From positions 1 through 32,063 of the forward strand of contig CAADVN010000112.1 in assembly GCA_900752445.1 (NCBI GenBank): a DNA stretch of 32,063 nucleotides. The letters are read 5' to 3'. Positions 7,592 to 15,880 of this stretch are shown here, one piece after another. The notes beneath the pieces were generated by a model that was given only the letters and a program-made list of their open reading frames with translations, was not told the origin of the DNA and made no database searches. Source of the stretch: an uncultured Oscillospiraceae bacterium. Its GTDB lineage: Bacteria > Bacillota > Clostridia > Oscillospirales > Oscillospiraceae. The position numbers and the translations under genes are program-made. Each line of letters opens with the position of its first letter. Position 1 is the stretch's first letter.

Positions 7592-9649
7592 ATGGACCCT
7601 AAGTATGAAGCTCTATTTACACCCTGGAAAATCAGCAATGTTGAGATCAAAAACCGCATAGTCATGTGTTCGATGGGCGGCACATCGCTGTTTGGCTGGA
7701 TGGAGCCGAGCCACTTCGATAAGGAAGCAGCGTACTTCCTGCTCGAGAAAGCAAGAAACGGCGTGGGCCTGGTCCTGCCCGGCATGCAGTGGGTGCGCGA
7801 CGTCATGGGCAACCGCTGGCTGTACAACAATAAGAGCATATATAAGCCTCTCAAGGAGTACATGAAGGAGTTCCACAAGACCGGCTCGAAGCTGTTCATC
7901 CAGCTGGCCGCCGGCTGCGGCCGCTCCATGGCCGTCACCGACATGATCGGCCTGTGCCTTGACCACCCGATAATCGGCAAGCTGGCCAGCCCGGTCATGG
8001 ACGCTGAGTATCTCTGTGCCTCTGCATCCGACACGCCGAACAGGTGGAAGGAGGACTACAAGTCCAAGCCGCTGACTGTTGAGCAGATAAAGGAGAGCGT
8101 CGAGGCCTTCGGCAAGACGGCGAAGCTCCTGCGCGAGGCCGGCGTAGACGGCGTTGAGATCCACGCCGTGCACGAGGGCTACACGCTCGACCAGTTCGCA
8201 ATAGCGAACTTCAACTACCGTACCGACGAGTACGGCGGCTCGCTGGAGAACAGGCTGCGCTTTGCGACGGACATCGTCAAGGCGATTAAGCGCGAGGCGG
8301 GCGCGGATTTCCCGGTGTCCCTGCGTTACTCCGTCGTATCGAAGACGAAGGATTTCTTCAAGGGCGCCGTGCCGGGCGAGGAGTTCAAGGAATTCGGCCG
8401 CGACATGGCAGAGTCCGAGCGCGTTGTCAAGCTGCTTGAGGAAGCAGGCTATGACATGCTCAACTGCGACAACGGCACCTACGATGCGTGGTACTGGGCG
8501 CATCCGCCTCAGTACATGCCGAACAACTGCAACCTGGCAGATGTCGAGCACATAAAGAATTACTGCAACATCCCGGTCGTCTGCGCTGGCAAGATGGAGC
8601 CTGAGGTCGCGGCCGAGGAGATCGCCGCCGGCAGGCTGGACGCTGTGGCTATCGCGCGTCAGAACCTCGTTGACCCCGAGTGGATAATCAAGATCCAGGA
8701 GGGCAGGGAGGAAGACATCAAGCCCTGCATCAGGTGTCATAACGGCTGCTTCAACATGGCGAAGTACAAGGGCACGAATAACCTGCAGCCTCTGTGGGAT
8801 TCGATGCACCTGGCGCGCTGCGCGCTCACCCCGCCGACGATGCAGCACAACAAGTACAAGATCGTCCCGACCACAAAGCCGAAGACTGTCGCCGTTATCG
8901 GCGGCGGCATAGGCGGCATGGAGTGCGCGCTGGTGCTCAAGAAGAGGGGCCACAAGCCGGTCATCTTCGAGAAGACGGACCGCCTGGGCGGCCTGTTCAT
9001 CACCGCCTCGTCCATGTCCTTCAAGGAGAACGACAAGCAGCTCATCGAGTGGTACAAGAAGGAGATCGCCAGGGCCGGCATCGAGGTCAGGTTCAATACT
9101 GAGATCAACGATATCAGGACTGTCGGCAACTTCGACGAGATCATCGTTGCGACGGGCTCCGTGCCGAGAAAGATGCCGATACCTGGCTTCGACAAGACGA
9201 TAACGCTGACGGAGCTGCTGGCGGAGAAGAAGGAAGTCGGCGACAAGGTCGTTATCTTCGGCGGCGGCCAGTCCGGCTGCGAGGCAGCGCTTGAGCTGGT
9301 GCTTCAGGGCAAGCATCCGACGATAGTCGAGTATGCGGTTGACCTTGTTGCGGCGGCGAACGTGCCGCTGCCGAACGCGAGCTACCTGCGTGAGGCGCTG
9401 GTGTTCCACAAGGTGCCCATCTACCTTGAGTCCACGATCACCAAGATCGGCGACAAGACCCTCACCATCAAGGGCAAGGACGGCACTGTGACCGAGGTCG
9501 AGTACGACAACGTCGTCAACGCCATCGGTTTCATCCCGACGCCGGTAGCGAAGAAGGGCAAGAACGTCCACCTCGTCGGCGACTGCATCGCCATCGGCAA
9601 CCTGCGCACCGTCATCTGGCGCGCCTGGGACGTCTGCATGAAGATCTGA
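7592..9649 (+). CDS. NADH:flavin oxidoreductase, BaiCD / 2-enoate reductase-like (old yellow enzyme with Fe-S and FAD domains)
   Basis: 685 residues, the length of 2-enoate and 2,4-dienoyl-CoA reductases. Residues 1-350 are an FMN-binding TIM barrel with EIHAVHEGYTLDQF and RTDEYGGSLENRLRF. A cysteine cluster follows, C379-x2-C382-x3-C386 and then C410, with a longer gap to the fourth Cys than in E. coli FadH. Then come an FAD/NAD Rossmann pair: VIGGGIGGMECALVL and VIFGGGQSGCEAALEL. Family enzymes reduce activated C=C bonds (cinnamates, bile-acid enones, flavonoids, dienoyl-CoAs) using NADH via FAD, 4Fe-4S and FMN. The substrate here is unknown. Translation starts after AAAGGA. It is monocistronic, with a long leader and its own terminator. 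Confidence 0.9.
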   Translation: MDPKYEALFTPWKISNVEIKNRIVMCSMGGTSLFGWMEPSHFDKEAAYFLLEKARNGVGLVLPGMQWVRDVMGNRWLYNNKSIYKPLKEYMKEFHKTGSKLFIQLAAGCGRSMAVTDMIGLCLDHPIIGKLASPVMDAEYLCASASDTPNRWKEDYKSKPLTVEQIKESVEAFGKTAKLLREAGVDGVEIHAVHEGYTLDQFAIANFNYRTDEYGGSLENRLRFATDIVKAIKREAGADFPVSLRYSVVSKTKDFFKGAVPGEEFKEFGRDMAESERVVKLLEEAGYDMLNCDNGTYDAWYWAHPPQYMPNNCNLADVEHIKNYCNIPVVCAGKMEPEVAAEEIAAGRLDAVAIARQNLVDPEWIIKIQEGREEDIKPCIRCHNGCFNMAKYKGTNNLQPLWDSMHLARCALTPPTMQHNKYKIVPTTKPKTVAVIGGGIGGMECALVLKKRGHKPVIFEKTDRLGGLFITASSMSFKENDKQLIEWYKKEIARAGIEVRFNTEINDIRTVGNFDEIIVATGSVPRKMPIPGFDKTITLTELLAEKKEVGDKVVIFGGGQSGCEAALELVLQGKHPTIVEYAVDLVAAANVPLPNASYLREALVFHKVPIYLESTITKIGDKTLTIKGKDGTVTEVEYDNVVNAIGFIPTPVAKKGKNVHLVGDCIAIGNLRTVIWRAWDVCMKI

Positions 9650-9669
9650 TAGAAGCAATATAGCGCTGT

Positions 9670-9698
9670 GGGGCGCGCCAATAGGCGCGCTCCTTTTA
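9670..9698 (+). terminator. Terminator of the flavoprotein reductase gene
   Basis: GGGGCGCGCC/GGCGCGCTCC stem (one G-T pair) with an AATA loop, followed by TTTTATTTT. Confidence 0.9.
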
Positions 9699-9724
9699 TT
9701 TTGTCCAAACAGATAAAAAAAGCC

Positions 9725-9751
9725 TTGACTTTTTGTCGTTTCGGTTATACT
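9725..9751 (+). promoter_or_regulatory. Promoter of the transporter-dehydrogenase(-dehydratase) operon
   Basis: TTGACT and TATACT with a rather short 15-base spacer (16 if CTTGAC is taken), followed by a 65-base leader. Confidence 0.6.
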
Positions 9752-9821
9752 CTAATTGGCAGTTACAGCGATGCACAGTGATAAAGTGTAAAGTTGTGCT
9801 ACAAGTTAGGAGGAAAACAGT

Positions 9822-10991
9822 ATGGAAAAAAGCAAAGCTAAAAAAGGCATGCCAGTATTCATTGGCATAGCCGCGGTCTGGATGGGCACCCATTTCGGCC
9901 CGGGCGTCGCGAGCGGCACCCAGCTGAACCAGTACTACGTTGTCTATGGCCTGCCCGGGATTTTTGTCACCGTCATAGCCATGGCATTTTTGGGCTATGC
10001 GCTCTATTGCTCCATGGAGTTTTCCCGCCTGTATCACGCTTACGACTACCAGAGTTGGGTCGAAAAGCTGTTCGGCAACAAGTATGTCGTCATCCTGTTT
10101 GACATCTCGTTCCTCGTTACGATACTTACTGCGGCGAGCGGCAGCATGAACGCTGTGGCTGTCCTGCTTGAGAGTAACTTCGGCATCAACTATTGGGTCG
10201 GTGTCGGGATAATCATTGTCTGCGCCATGCTGCTGTGCGCCTTCGGCGCAAAGCTGGTGCGCGCGGCGTCCTCGTACATGATGTTCATCGTCGTGGGCAT
10301 CCTGTTGGTCATCATGATACTGCTGGCGATAAACGGCGACAGCGACCTTTCCGGCTCCATAGCGAACCAGGCCCAGAACCTGCCGGAAGCCGGCAGCGGC
10401 AGCTGGCTCGGCGCCATCTGGAGCGCCATCATCTACGGCAGCTTCCAGGCGACCATAGTTGCGAATATCGCGTCCGTAGCGGGCGACCTGACGAGCCGCC
10501 GCGAGAGCAAGAAGGCCGCCATCACCGGCTTCCTCGCCAATACCATCCTGCTCATAGTCCTCTGCACCATGCTCTTCAGCTACACCAACGTGTATGACGT
10601 TACGGGCGAGGCCCTGCCTTTCTACTCGCTGCTCCAGCGCCTGGGCTATGAGGGCGTCACGGTAGTGTACATTGTCATCGTGTTCATCGCGGTGCTGAGC
10701 ACCGTTGTTGGCTTCGCTTTCGCGGGTGTGGCGAGGTTCAGCAAGTACTACCAGCCGAAAGAGGGCAAGAAGAGCGCGCTGCGCGACGCCATCTTCGTCG
10801 GCGTAATGCTCATCGCCTGCGCCGTAGCTTCCCAGATAGGCATCGTGACGCTGGTGTCCACCGGCTACAAGATCCTGGGCTACCTGAACCTGCCCATCAT
10901 AGTGCTGCCGGCCATCATCCTCGGCGGACATAAGATCAGCAAGAAGTACCTCAAGAGCCACAATATCGACGCCCCGGGCGTGGATATGTGA
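9822..10991 (+). CDS. YkvI-like membrane transporter (APC/LeuT-fold superfamily)
   Basis: 389 residues with about ten hydrophobic helices. The first helix carries the unwound-helix type motif GTHFGPGVASGTQ, similar to the GPG-rich first helix of YkvI-family proteins, which belong to the LeuT-fold superfamily of cation-coupled amino-acid or organic-acid transporters. No substrate is known for YkvI. AGGAGG sits 9 bases before the ATG. The dehydrogenase gene follows after 30 bases with its own good ribosome binding site and no terminator, so the two are co-transcribed and the transporter probably imports the substrate of the downstream enzymes (inference). Confidence 0.72.
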   Translation: MEKSKAKKGMPVFIGIAAVWMGTHFGPGVASGTQLNQYYVVYGLPGIFVTVIAMAFLGYALYCSMEFSRLYHAYDYQSWVEKLFGNKYVVILFDISFLVTILTAASGSMNAVAVLLESNFGINYWVGVGIIIVCAMLLCAFGAKLVRAASSYMMFIVVGILLVIMILLAINGDSDLSGSIANQAQNLPEAGSGSWLGAIWSAIIYGSFQATIVANIASVAGDLTSRRESKKAAITGFLANTILLIVLCTMLFSYTNVYDVTGEALPFYSLLQRLGYEGVTVVYIVIVFIAVLSTVVGFAFAGVARFSKYYQPKEGKKSALRDAIFVGVMLIACAVASQIGIVTLVSTGYKILGYLNLPIIVLPAIILGGHKISKKYLKSHNIDAPGVDM

Positions 10992-11021
10992 GCGGTACGG
11001 GATAAAAAGGAGGTAAAACCT

Positions 11022-11969
11022 GTGAAGATAGCCATGATAGGCAGCGGCGCGGCTGGAAGCGTGTTCGCGTCCTACCTGAGAAAGGGCGGGGCCGAGGAGA
11101 TATGGCTCGTAGACCCGAATAAGGCGCATATGGACAAGGTCGCCAAGGACGGCATGATATTCCGCAATCCCGACGGCGAGTTCCACGTAACCGGCTTCAA
11201 GACCGCATACTCGGCTGAGGAGGTCGGAGTGTGTGATATCGTAATCGTGATGGTCAAGGCCACCATCACTGAGCTGGCGCTCAAGGGCGCGATGTGCTGC
11301 GTGGGGCCGGACACCGTTGTGGCGACGCTGCAGAACGGCCTCGGCAACGAGGAGGTCGTGAAAAAGCTCGTGCCCGAGGACCGGATACTCTACGGCTGCG
11401 GCAACATGGGCACGGAGCTGCCCGAGCCGGGCACTTGCGTAGCGAAACCCTCTGCGGGCACGGAGAACATGTACTTCGGCCCATGCGTGGAGAACGAGCT
11501 GACGAAGAAGGCCGGCAAATACCTCGAGGAGAAATTCGCCGCCGGCGGCCTGCTGCCGCATTATTACGAGGATGTACGGCCGAAGGTATGGCGCAAGGCG
11601 ACCTCGAACAGCGGCTTCAATACGGTCTGCGCCGTGCTGAGGCTCAAGATAAAGGAGGTCTATGACGACCCCGAGGGCGTGGAGCTGGTATGGTCGGTCT
11701 GGAAAGAGGCCAGCGACGTCGCGGCGGCGCTGGGCATAGACGGCATCTGGGAGTACATGCACGAGGAGATGCCCAGGATAGTCAAGGGCCTCGGCGACTA
11801 CTACCCGTCCATGGCGCAGGACGCCCAGGCGCACAGGCAGACGGAGGTCGATTCGCTCACCGGCGCCATCTCGATGTTCGGGCGCAAGGTCGGCGTGCCG
11901 ACGCCCACCTGCGACATACTCACGAGGGAGATAAAGGCCATCCAGGCCAATTACGAGCGGCAGTATTAA
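11022..11969 (+). CDS. Ketopantoate reductase-like (ApbA/PanE family) dehydrogenase
   Basis: 315 residues from a GTG preceded by AAAAGGAGG. It has an N-terminal Rossmann motif IGSGAAGSVFASYL, a TLQNGLGNEE block, the catalytic-type K192 and N196 in WRKATSNSGFN, and the C-terminal family block SMAQDAQAHRQTEVDSLTG followed by GVPTPT. These place it in the 2-dehydropantoate 2-reductase family. At the end of the second beta strand it has Asp31 (WLVDPNK), where NADPH-dependent PanE has a basic or neutral residue; an acid there usually favours NAD(H). With a transporter before it and a dehydratase after it, and no pantothenate genes nearby, a catabolic 2-oxo/2-hydroxyacid role seems more likely than pantothenate synthesis. 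Confidence 0.8.
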   Translation: MKIAMIGSGAAGSVFASYLRKGGAEEIWLVDPNKAHMDKVAKDGMIFRNPDGEFHVTGFKTAYSAEEVGVCDIVIVMVKATITELALKGAMCCVGPDTVVATLQNGLGNEEVVKKLVPEDRILYGCGNMGTELPEPGTCVAKPSAGTENMYFGPCVENELTKKAGKYLEEKFAAGGLLPHYYEDVRPKVWRKATSNSGFNTVCAVLRLKIKEVYDDPEGVELVWSVWKEASDVAAALGIDGIWEYMHEEMPRIVKGLGDYYPSMAQDAQAHRQTEVDSLTGAISMFGRKVGVPTPTCDILTREIKAIQANYERQY

Positions 11970-11976
11970 AAAGCAG

Positions 11977-12009
11977 CCGGCCTGTGTGAATACACGCAGG
12001 CCGGTTTTT
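11977..12009 (+). terminator. Hairpin terminator or attenuator between the dehydrogenase and dehydratase genes
   Basis: CCGGCCTG/CAGGCCGG with further TGT/ACA pairing and a T run. It ends only 14 bases before the next start codon, leaving room for the ribosome binding site TTGGAGG but no promoter. The dehydratase therefore depends on read-through or on an upstream promoter I could not find. Confidence 0.8.
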
Positions 12010-12022
12010 ATTTGGAGGCAAT

Positions 12023-13714
12023 ATGGAGAAATTCGATATTAACGCCGTGGGCGCGTTCAACAGCTTTGAGCTCATATCCAACAAGACCTGCTACAAGGCC
12101 TGCGGCTACACGGACGACGACCTCTCGCGGCCCATAATCGGCATAGCGAACTCGTATAACGAGATGGTCTCGGGCCATGTGAACCTGCGCGAGCTGGCGG
12201 AGCAGGTGAAGTACGGCGTGTACCGCGCGGGCGGCACGCCCGTTGAGTTCGGCGTCATCGCCTGCTGCGACGGCATCACAGACAACCACGATGGCGCGCA
12301 CTACGTCCTGCCCTCGCGTGAGAACATAGCGGATGCTGTTGAGATACAGGCGCGTGCGCACAAGCTTGACGGGCTGGTGCTGCTGGCCAGCTGTGACAAG
12401 ATAATCCCGGGCATGCTCATGGCCGCGGCGCGGCTTGACATACCCACGGTGTTCCTGCCCGGCGGATGCACGCTCTCCGCGCCGCCCTTCGGCAAGAAGA
12501 TACGCAGCGACACGACCAGCATATCTGAGGGCCTGGGCAAGTACACCAAGGGCGAGATAAGCTATGAGGAGCTCCAGGACCTCACGCAGGTGTGCGCGCC
12601 GACCTGCGGCAGCTGCCAGTTCATGGGCACGGCGAACACCATGTCGGTGCTGGGCGAGGCGCTGGGCCTGGGCCTGTGCGGCTCCGGCCTTATCCCGGCG
12701 GTGTATAACGAGCGCCGCCGCTGCGCGTTCAGAAGCGGTGAAAAGGCAGTGGAGCTGGTCAGACGGCACATCACCGCCCGTCAGATAATGAGCTGGGAGG
12801 CCATAGAGAACGCCATAATGGTGCTCATGGCCGTGGGCGGCTCGACGAACGCCGTCATACACACCTGTGCCATAGCCTGGGAGCTGGGCTTTGAGCCGAA
12901 GAAGGTGATGGAGGCCTTCGACAGGTACAGCGACATCATCCCGCACATAGCGGCGGTGGACCCGGCCTCGCTCATATACGACTGCGAGGACCTGTACAAG
13001 GCCGGCGGCATACCGCAGGTGATGAAGGCGATACGCGAAAAGCTGCATACTGGGGTCATGACCGCCGAGGCGCAGACGCTGGGCGAAAATCTGGATGCCT
13101 TCCGGAACCGCTACCCGGCGAACCCGGACCTCATCCGCACGATGGACGACCCGCACAGCAGGCTGGGCGGGCTGGCGATAATGCGTGGGAACATAGCGCC
13201 GGACACGGGCGTGGCGAAGCCCGCGGCGATAGCGCCGGAGGCGCGGCAGTTTACGGGCCGTGCGGTGTGCTTTGACGGCGAGCACGATTGCGTCGAGGCC
13301 ATCAAGGCGGGCCGTATAGAGCCGGGCATGGTCATTGTGGTGCGGTATGAGGGCCCGAAGGGCGGCCCGGGCATGAGGGAGATGTACCTGCCCATGAAGC
13401 TGCTGAACGGCCAGGGCCTGGGCAAGACCACGGCGCTCATAACGGACGGGCGCTTTTCCGGCACGAATAACGGCTGCTTTGTTGGCCACATCTCGCCCGA
13501 GGCGGCCGCAGGCGGGCCTATCGCGCTCATTGAGGACGGCGACGAGATAACTGTGGACGTGATAAACAAGTGCCTGGAGCTGCACGTCTCGGACGAAGAG
13601 CTCGAGCGCCGCCGCGCAAAGTGGACGTACAAGCCCATAAAGCAGTTCGGCGGCTACCTCGCGAGGTACGCAAAGCTGGTCTCCTCAGCCGCAGAAGGCG
13701 CCGTGCTCAAGTGA
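12023..13714 (+). CDS. IlvD/Edd-family dehydratase, divergent paralogue
   Basis: 563 residues. Fe-S ligand positions match E. coli IlvD: C124 in SCDKIIPGMLM and C195 in APTCGSCQFMGTANTM. D83, K126 and the C-terminal DGRFSGTNNG and GHISPEAAAGGPIAL are all in place, so it should be an active cluster-dependent dehydratase of a dihydroxy acid. But the canonical substrate-site block DGIAMGHxGMxYSLPSRE is DGITDNHDGAHYVLPSRE here, and SGGTRG is SGTNNG. No ilvBN, ilvC or leu genes are near. These facts argue for a substrate other than the valine/isoleucine precursor, such as a sugar acid; annotation as true ilvD would be premature. It follows the ketopantoate-reductase-like gene on the same strand. 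Confidence 0.85.
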   Translation: MEKFDINAVGAFNSFELISNKTCYKACGYTDDDLSRPIIGIANSYNEMVSGHVNLRELAEQVKYGVYRAGGTPVEFGVIACCDGITDNHDGAHYVLPSRENIADAVEIQARAHKLDGLVLLASCDKIIPGMLMAAARLDIPTVFLPGGCTLSAPPFGKKIRSDTTSISEGLGKYTKGEISYEELQDLTQVCAPTCGSCQFMGTANTMSVLGEALGLGLCGSGLIPAVYNERRRCAFRSGEKAVELVRRHITARQIMSWEAIENAIMVLMAVGGSTNAVIHTCAIAWELGFEPKKVMEAFDRYSDIIPHIAAVDPASLIYDCEDLYKAGGIPQVMKAIREKLHTGVMTAEAQTLGENLDAFRNRYPANPDLIRTMDDPHSRLGGLAIMRGNIAPDTGVAKPAAIAPEARQFTGRAVCFDGEHDCVEAIKAGRIEPGMVIVVRYEGPKGGPGMREMYLPMKLLNGQGLGKTTALITDGRFSGTNNGCFVGHISPEAAAGGPIALIEDGDEITVDVINKCLELHVSDEELERRRAKWTYKPIKQFGGYLARYAKLVSSAAEGAVLK

Positions 13715-13719
13715 GGTGC

Positions 13720-13754
13720 AAAAAAGCTGGATGCTCAACGCATCCAGCTTTTTT
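13720..13754. terminator. Bidirectional terminator between dehydratase and RarD-like genes
   Basis: A 14-bp A/T-flanked perfect stem (AAAAAAGCTGGATG and its complement) around a 7-base loop. Its right side overlaps the stop codon of the convergent gene. Confidence 0.93.
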
Positions 13755-14652
13755 ATTTTGTGCTTTTCGGGTCCGGCAGGGCCTCCTTCTGCTTGCGGAA
13801 ACTGCCGGCTGTGAAAATGACCAGGCCTGCAATTATAAAGGCAAACATGACCAGCTTCGCCGGCGTCGCCTCTTCATTCAAAAACAGTATCCCGCACAGG
13901 AAGCTGATGGTCGAGCTGGTGTATTGCAGGATGCCCACGACCTTAAAGGGCAGGTCGTTTACAACGTAGGTGTAGAGTATCATAGGAGTGGCGGTGACCA
14001 GGCCCGAACATATGAGCAGAGCCAAATCGGAGCCCCTCACCGAGCTGTAACCGCCCTCTCCACTGTACAGGATGACGGATGCGGCGATTGCAAAGGGAGC
14101 GAGCAAGGTGGTCTCGACCGCGATGCTTACAATGGGGTCTGCGTTTGCGGCCTTCTTGACTGTGGCATAGAGCGGCCAGGAGGCGGAGCACAGCACTGCA
14201 ATGAGCGGGAAGGAGCCATATTGCACCGTGCTTATCAGCACGCCGATAAAGGCCACACCCACGGCTGCGTACTCGAGCAGGTGACCGCGTTCGCGGAAAA
14301 GCACAAGGCCGATTATGAAGATCACCATGGGGTTCATATAGTAGCCGAGCGCTGTATCCAGCACGTGCCCGTTCATGACCGCCCAGTTGAATAAGCCCCA
14401 GTCCGCGCAGATGAACACCGCCGCAGGCACAAGGTATCGCATCAGCCGCTTGTCCTTGAATGCAGCCAGCAGTTCACGCAGCCTGCCGGTACAGATCAAA
14501 AACAGCCAGGTAAAGGCCATGCTCATCACTATCCTCACGCAGAGCACAAACATGGAGTTGAAGCGTCCAAGCAGGTTCCAGTATATCGGCTGCAGGCCCC
14601 AGATAAGGTAGCAAAGCAGCAGCGCAAACAGGGATTTCTTCGTGCGGGACAA
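13753..14652 (-). CDS. RarD-like EamA/DMT-superfamily transporter
   Basis: 299 residues in ten predicted hydrophobic helices (two EamA halves). RarD-type signatures are the N-terminal CYLIWGLQPIYW and the motif LGYYMNPM after the first repeat. The start is a TTG at 14652 (minus strand) with AAGGAGG ten bases upstream, located inside the last codons of the upstream lipoprotein gene, so translation is coupled. RarD proteins are permeases of uncertain substrate, linked historically to chloramphenicol sensitivity. The last ten residues are charged and cytosolic. Confidence 0.88.
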   Translation of the reverse strand: MSRTKKSLFALLLCYLIWGLQPIYWNLLGRFNSMFVLCVRIVMSMAFTWLFLICTGRLRELLAAFKDKRLMRYLVPAAVFICADWGLFNWAVMNGHVLDTALGYYMNPMVIFIIGLVLFRERGHLLEYAAVGVAFIGVLISTVQYGSFPLIAVLCSASWPLYATVKKAANADPIVSIAVETTLLAPFAIAASVILYSGEGGYSSVRGSDLALLICSGLVTATPMILYTYVVNDLPFKVVGILQYTSSTISFLCGILFLNEEATPAKLVMFAFIIAGLVIFTAGSFRKQKEALPDPKSTK

Positions 14653-14654
14653 GT

Positions 14655-15761
14655 TTACTGCGCCTCCTTGTCAAAGCTGACAGAGCCGTAAGTGGGCCTG
14701 ATGCCGATGTAGGTCGTGCCGATGCCGAGCTCGAGGGGCGTGCCGTCGGCGAGGAAGTAGCTGAAGCTGTCGGTATTGGCGTCGCGCTGCCAGGTTATCT
14801 CAACGTACCTGCCGCCGCAGAGGTAATAGCCGTTGCCCGTGCCCGTCGTGCGCACGGAGAGCCGCCCCACGTTGTCAAGTACGGAGACGTCCGTCTCGAG
14901 GAAGAGCAGGTTCTTGAAGGACATCTGCACGCCGTACTCGTCGTCCATGTACTCGGAGCCGTACTCGAAGGCGTAGTAGAGCCCGTCGTCCTCGTTGTAC
15001 TCAAACTGCGTGGACTTGCCGCTGTTGAAGACGATCTCAGCCCAGAGGGCGTCGTTTTCGCACTGTTCCTCAGCATTTTCGGAGAAGCTGAGGCCGTAGT
15101 CGTAGGCGCCGCCCTCGTGAGTGAGGCTGAAGCCCTTGCCCTCGGCGGCCTCTATGAGCTTTGCGCCGATGGAAAAGAGGCTGTGCTCGATGCCGTTGGC
15201 CATCCTGTCCGGGTCGCGGTAGAACGCGCCCTCGACATAGGTCTCGCGCACGCCGTCGAGGTGGTCTATGTCGTAGCCCGAGAGCTCGGAGTAGCCCGCC
15301 TCGCTGCCGCCCGCATGGACGACTATGGCGTCGTAGGACAGGCCCACGTCGGCGTAATAGGGACGGATGCTGCGCAGGCTGCCTATCTTTTCAATGTCGC
15401 TAATGTCAGTGAAAATGGCCATCATGCGCGTGACGCCGCCCTCGGCCAATATCTCGTAGACTATCTCAGCCTGGGATACGCCGCACTGGGGCAGGGCCTG
15501 CTTGATGTTGTTTATCATTATCGCAAAGGGCCGCAGCTCCGAGATATCCTCCTCCATGGGCTCGCCGCTGAGCGGGTTGGCATAGGGCAGGGGAGTGGGT
15601 GTCGGCTCCGGCGTGGGCGAGGGCGTAGGAGTGGGCTCCGGCGTGGGCGTGAGGTTTGTCACGGGGTCCGGCAGTGTGCTCTGCTCGGGCGGCACGGTGC
15701 CGCAGGCGGCCAGGGAGAGAAGCAGCGCAATGGCAAGCGCCGCGGAAATTGTCTTTTTCAT
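14655..15761 (-). CDS. DUF3048 (YerB-like) lipoprotein
   Basis: 368 residues. A lipoprotein signal peptide (MKKTISAALAIALLLSLAAC) ends in the lipobox LAAC at Cys20. A P/T/E-rich linker of TPTPEP units (about residues 38-60) is typical of cell-wall-spanning lipoproteins. The rest is DUF3048: ELRPFAIMINN, EILAEGGVTRMMAIF, SLRSIRPYYADVGLSYDA and VHAGGSEAGY. The function is unknown; it is exported and membrane-anchored. It is co-transcribed with the RarD-like gene, whose ribosome binding site lies in its last codons. The promoter upstream is near-perfect. Confidence 0.9.
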   Translation of the reverse strand: MKKTISAALAIALLLSLAACGTVPPEQSTLPDPVTNLTPTPEPTPTPSPTPEPTPTPLPYANPLSGEPMEEDISELRPFAIMINNIKQALPQCGVSQAEIVYEILAEGGVTRMMAIFTDISDIEKIGSLRSIRPYYADVGLSYDAIVVHAGGSEAGYSELSGYDIDHLDGVRETYVEGAFYRDPDRMANGIEHSLFSIGAKLIEAAEGKGFSLTHEGGAYDYGLSFSENAEEQCENDALWAEIVFNSGKSTQFEYNEDDGLYYAFEYGSEYMDDEYGVQMSFKNLLFLETDVSVLDNVGRLSVRTTGTGNGYYLCGGRYVEITWQRDANTDSFSYFLADGTPLELGIGTTYIGIRPTYGSVSFDKEAQ

Positions 15762-15796
15762 CGCTGAGACCTCGCAAAGTGTAGTATTTCCTGAAC

Positions 15797-15825
15797 ATCA
15801 TACTCTCACCGGCGGCTGTTGTCAA
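15797..15825 (-). promoter_or_regulatory. Promoter of the DUF3048-rarD-like operon
   Basis: On the minus strand TTGACA, 17 bases, TATGAT. The -35 box occupies 15820-15825 and is shared with the divergent promoter described next. Confidence 0.88.
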
Positions 15826-15847
15826 ACCCGTTGGAGAGTGGTAAAAT
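15819..15847 (+). promoter_or_regulatory. Promoter of the UPF0340 gene
   Basis: TTGTCA, 17 bases, TAAAAT. Its -35 box (15819-15824) overlaps the opposing -35 box by five bases, so only one polymerase can sit here at a time. Confidence 0.82.
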
Positions 15848-15880
15848 GTAAGAAGATAAAACTGCAAAGGGGATGTACGA

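Noticed and set aside
7613..9658. Long minus-strand open frame (681 codons) opposite the flavoprotein gene
   Set aside because: It is a shadow of a highly G/C-biased gene; it is rich in Arg, Val, His, Asp and Leu without any domain, and the plus frame has unmistakable OYE motifs.
9696..11834. Long minus-strand open frame (712 codons) across the transporter and dehydrogenase genes
   Set aside because: It spans two well-supported plus-strand genes and a promoter and has the low-complexity composition of an antisense shadow.
12008..13585. Minus-strand open frame of 525 codons opposite the IlvD-family gene
   Set aside because: Antisense shadow; the plus strand has full IlvD motifs, a ribosome binding site and a terminator.
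12023..13714. Plain annotation as valine/isoleucine pathway ilvD
   Set aside because: The substrate-site block differs from the conserved one and no other branched-chain biosynthesis gene is nearby, so only the family assignment is kept.
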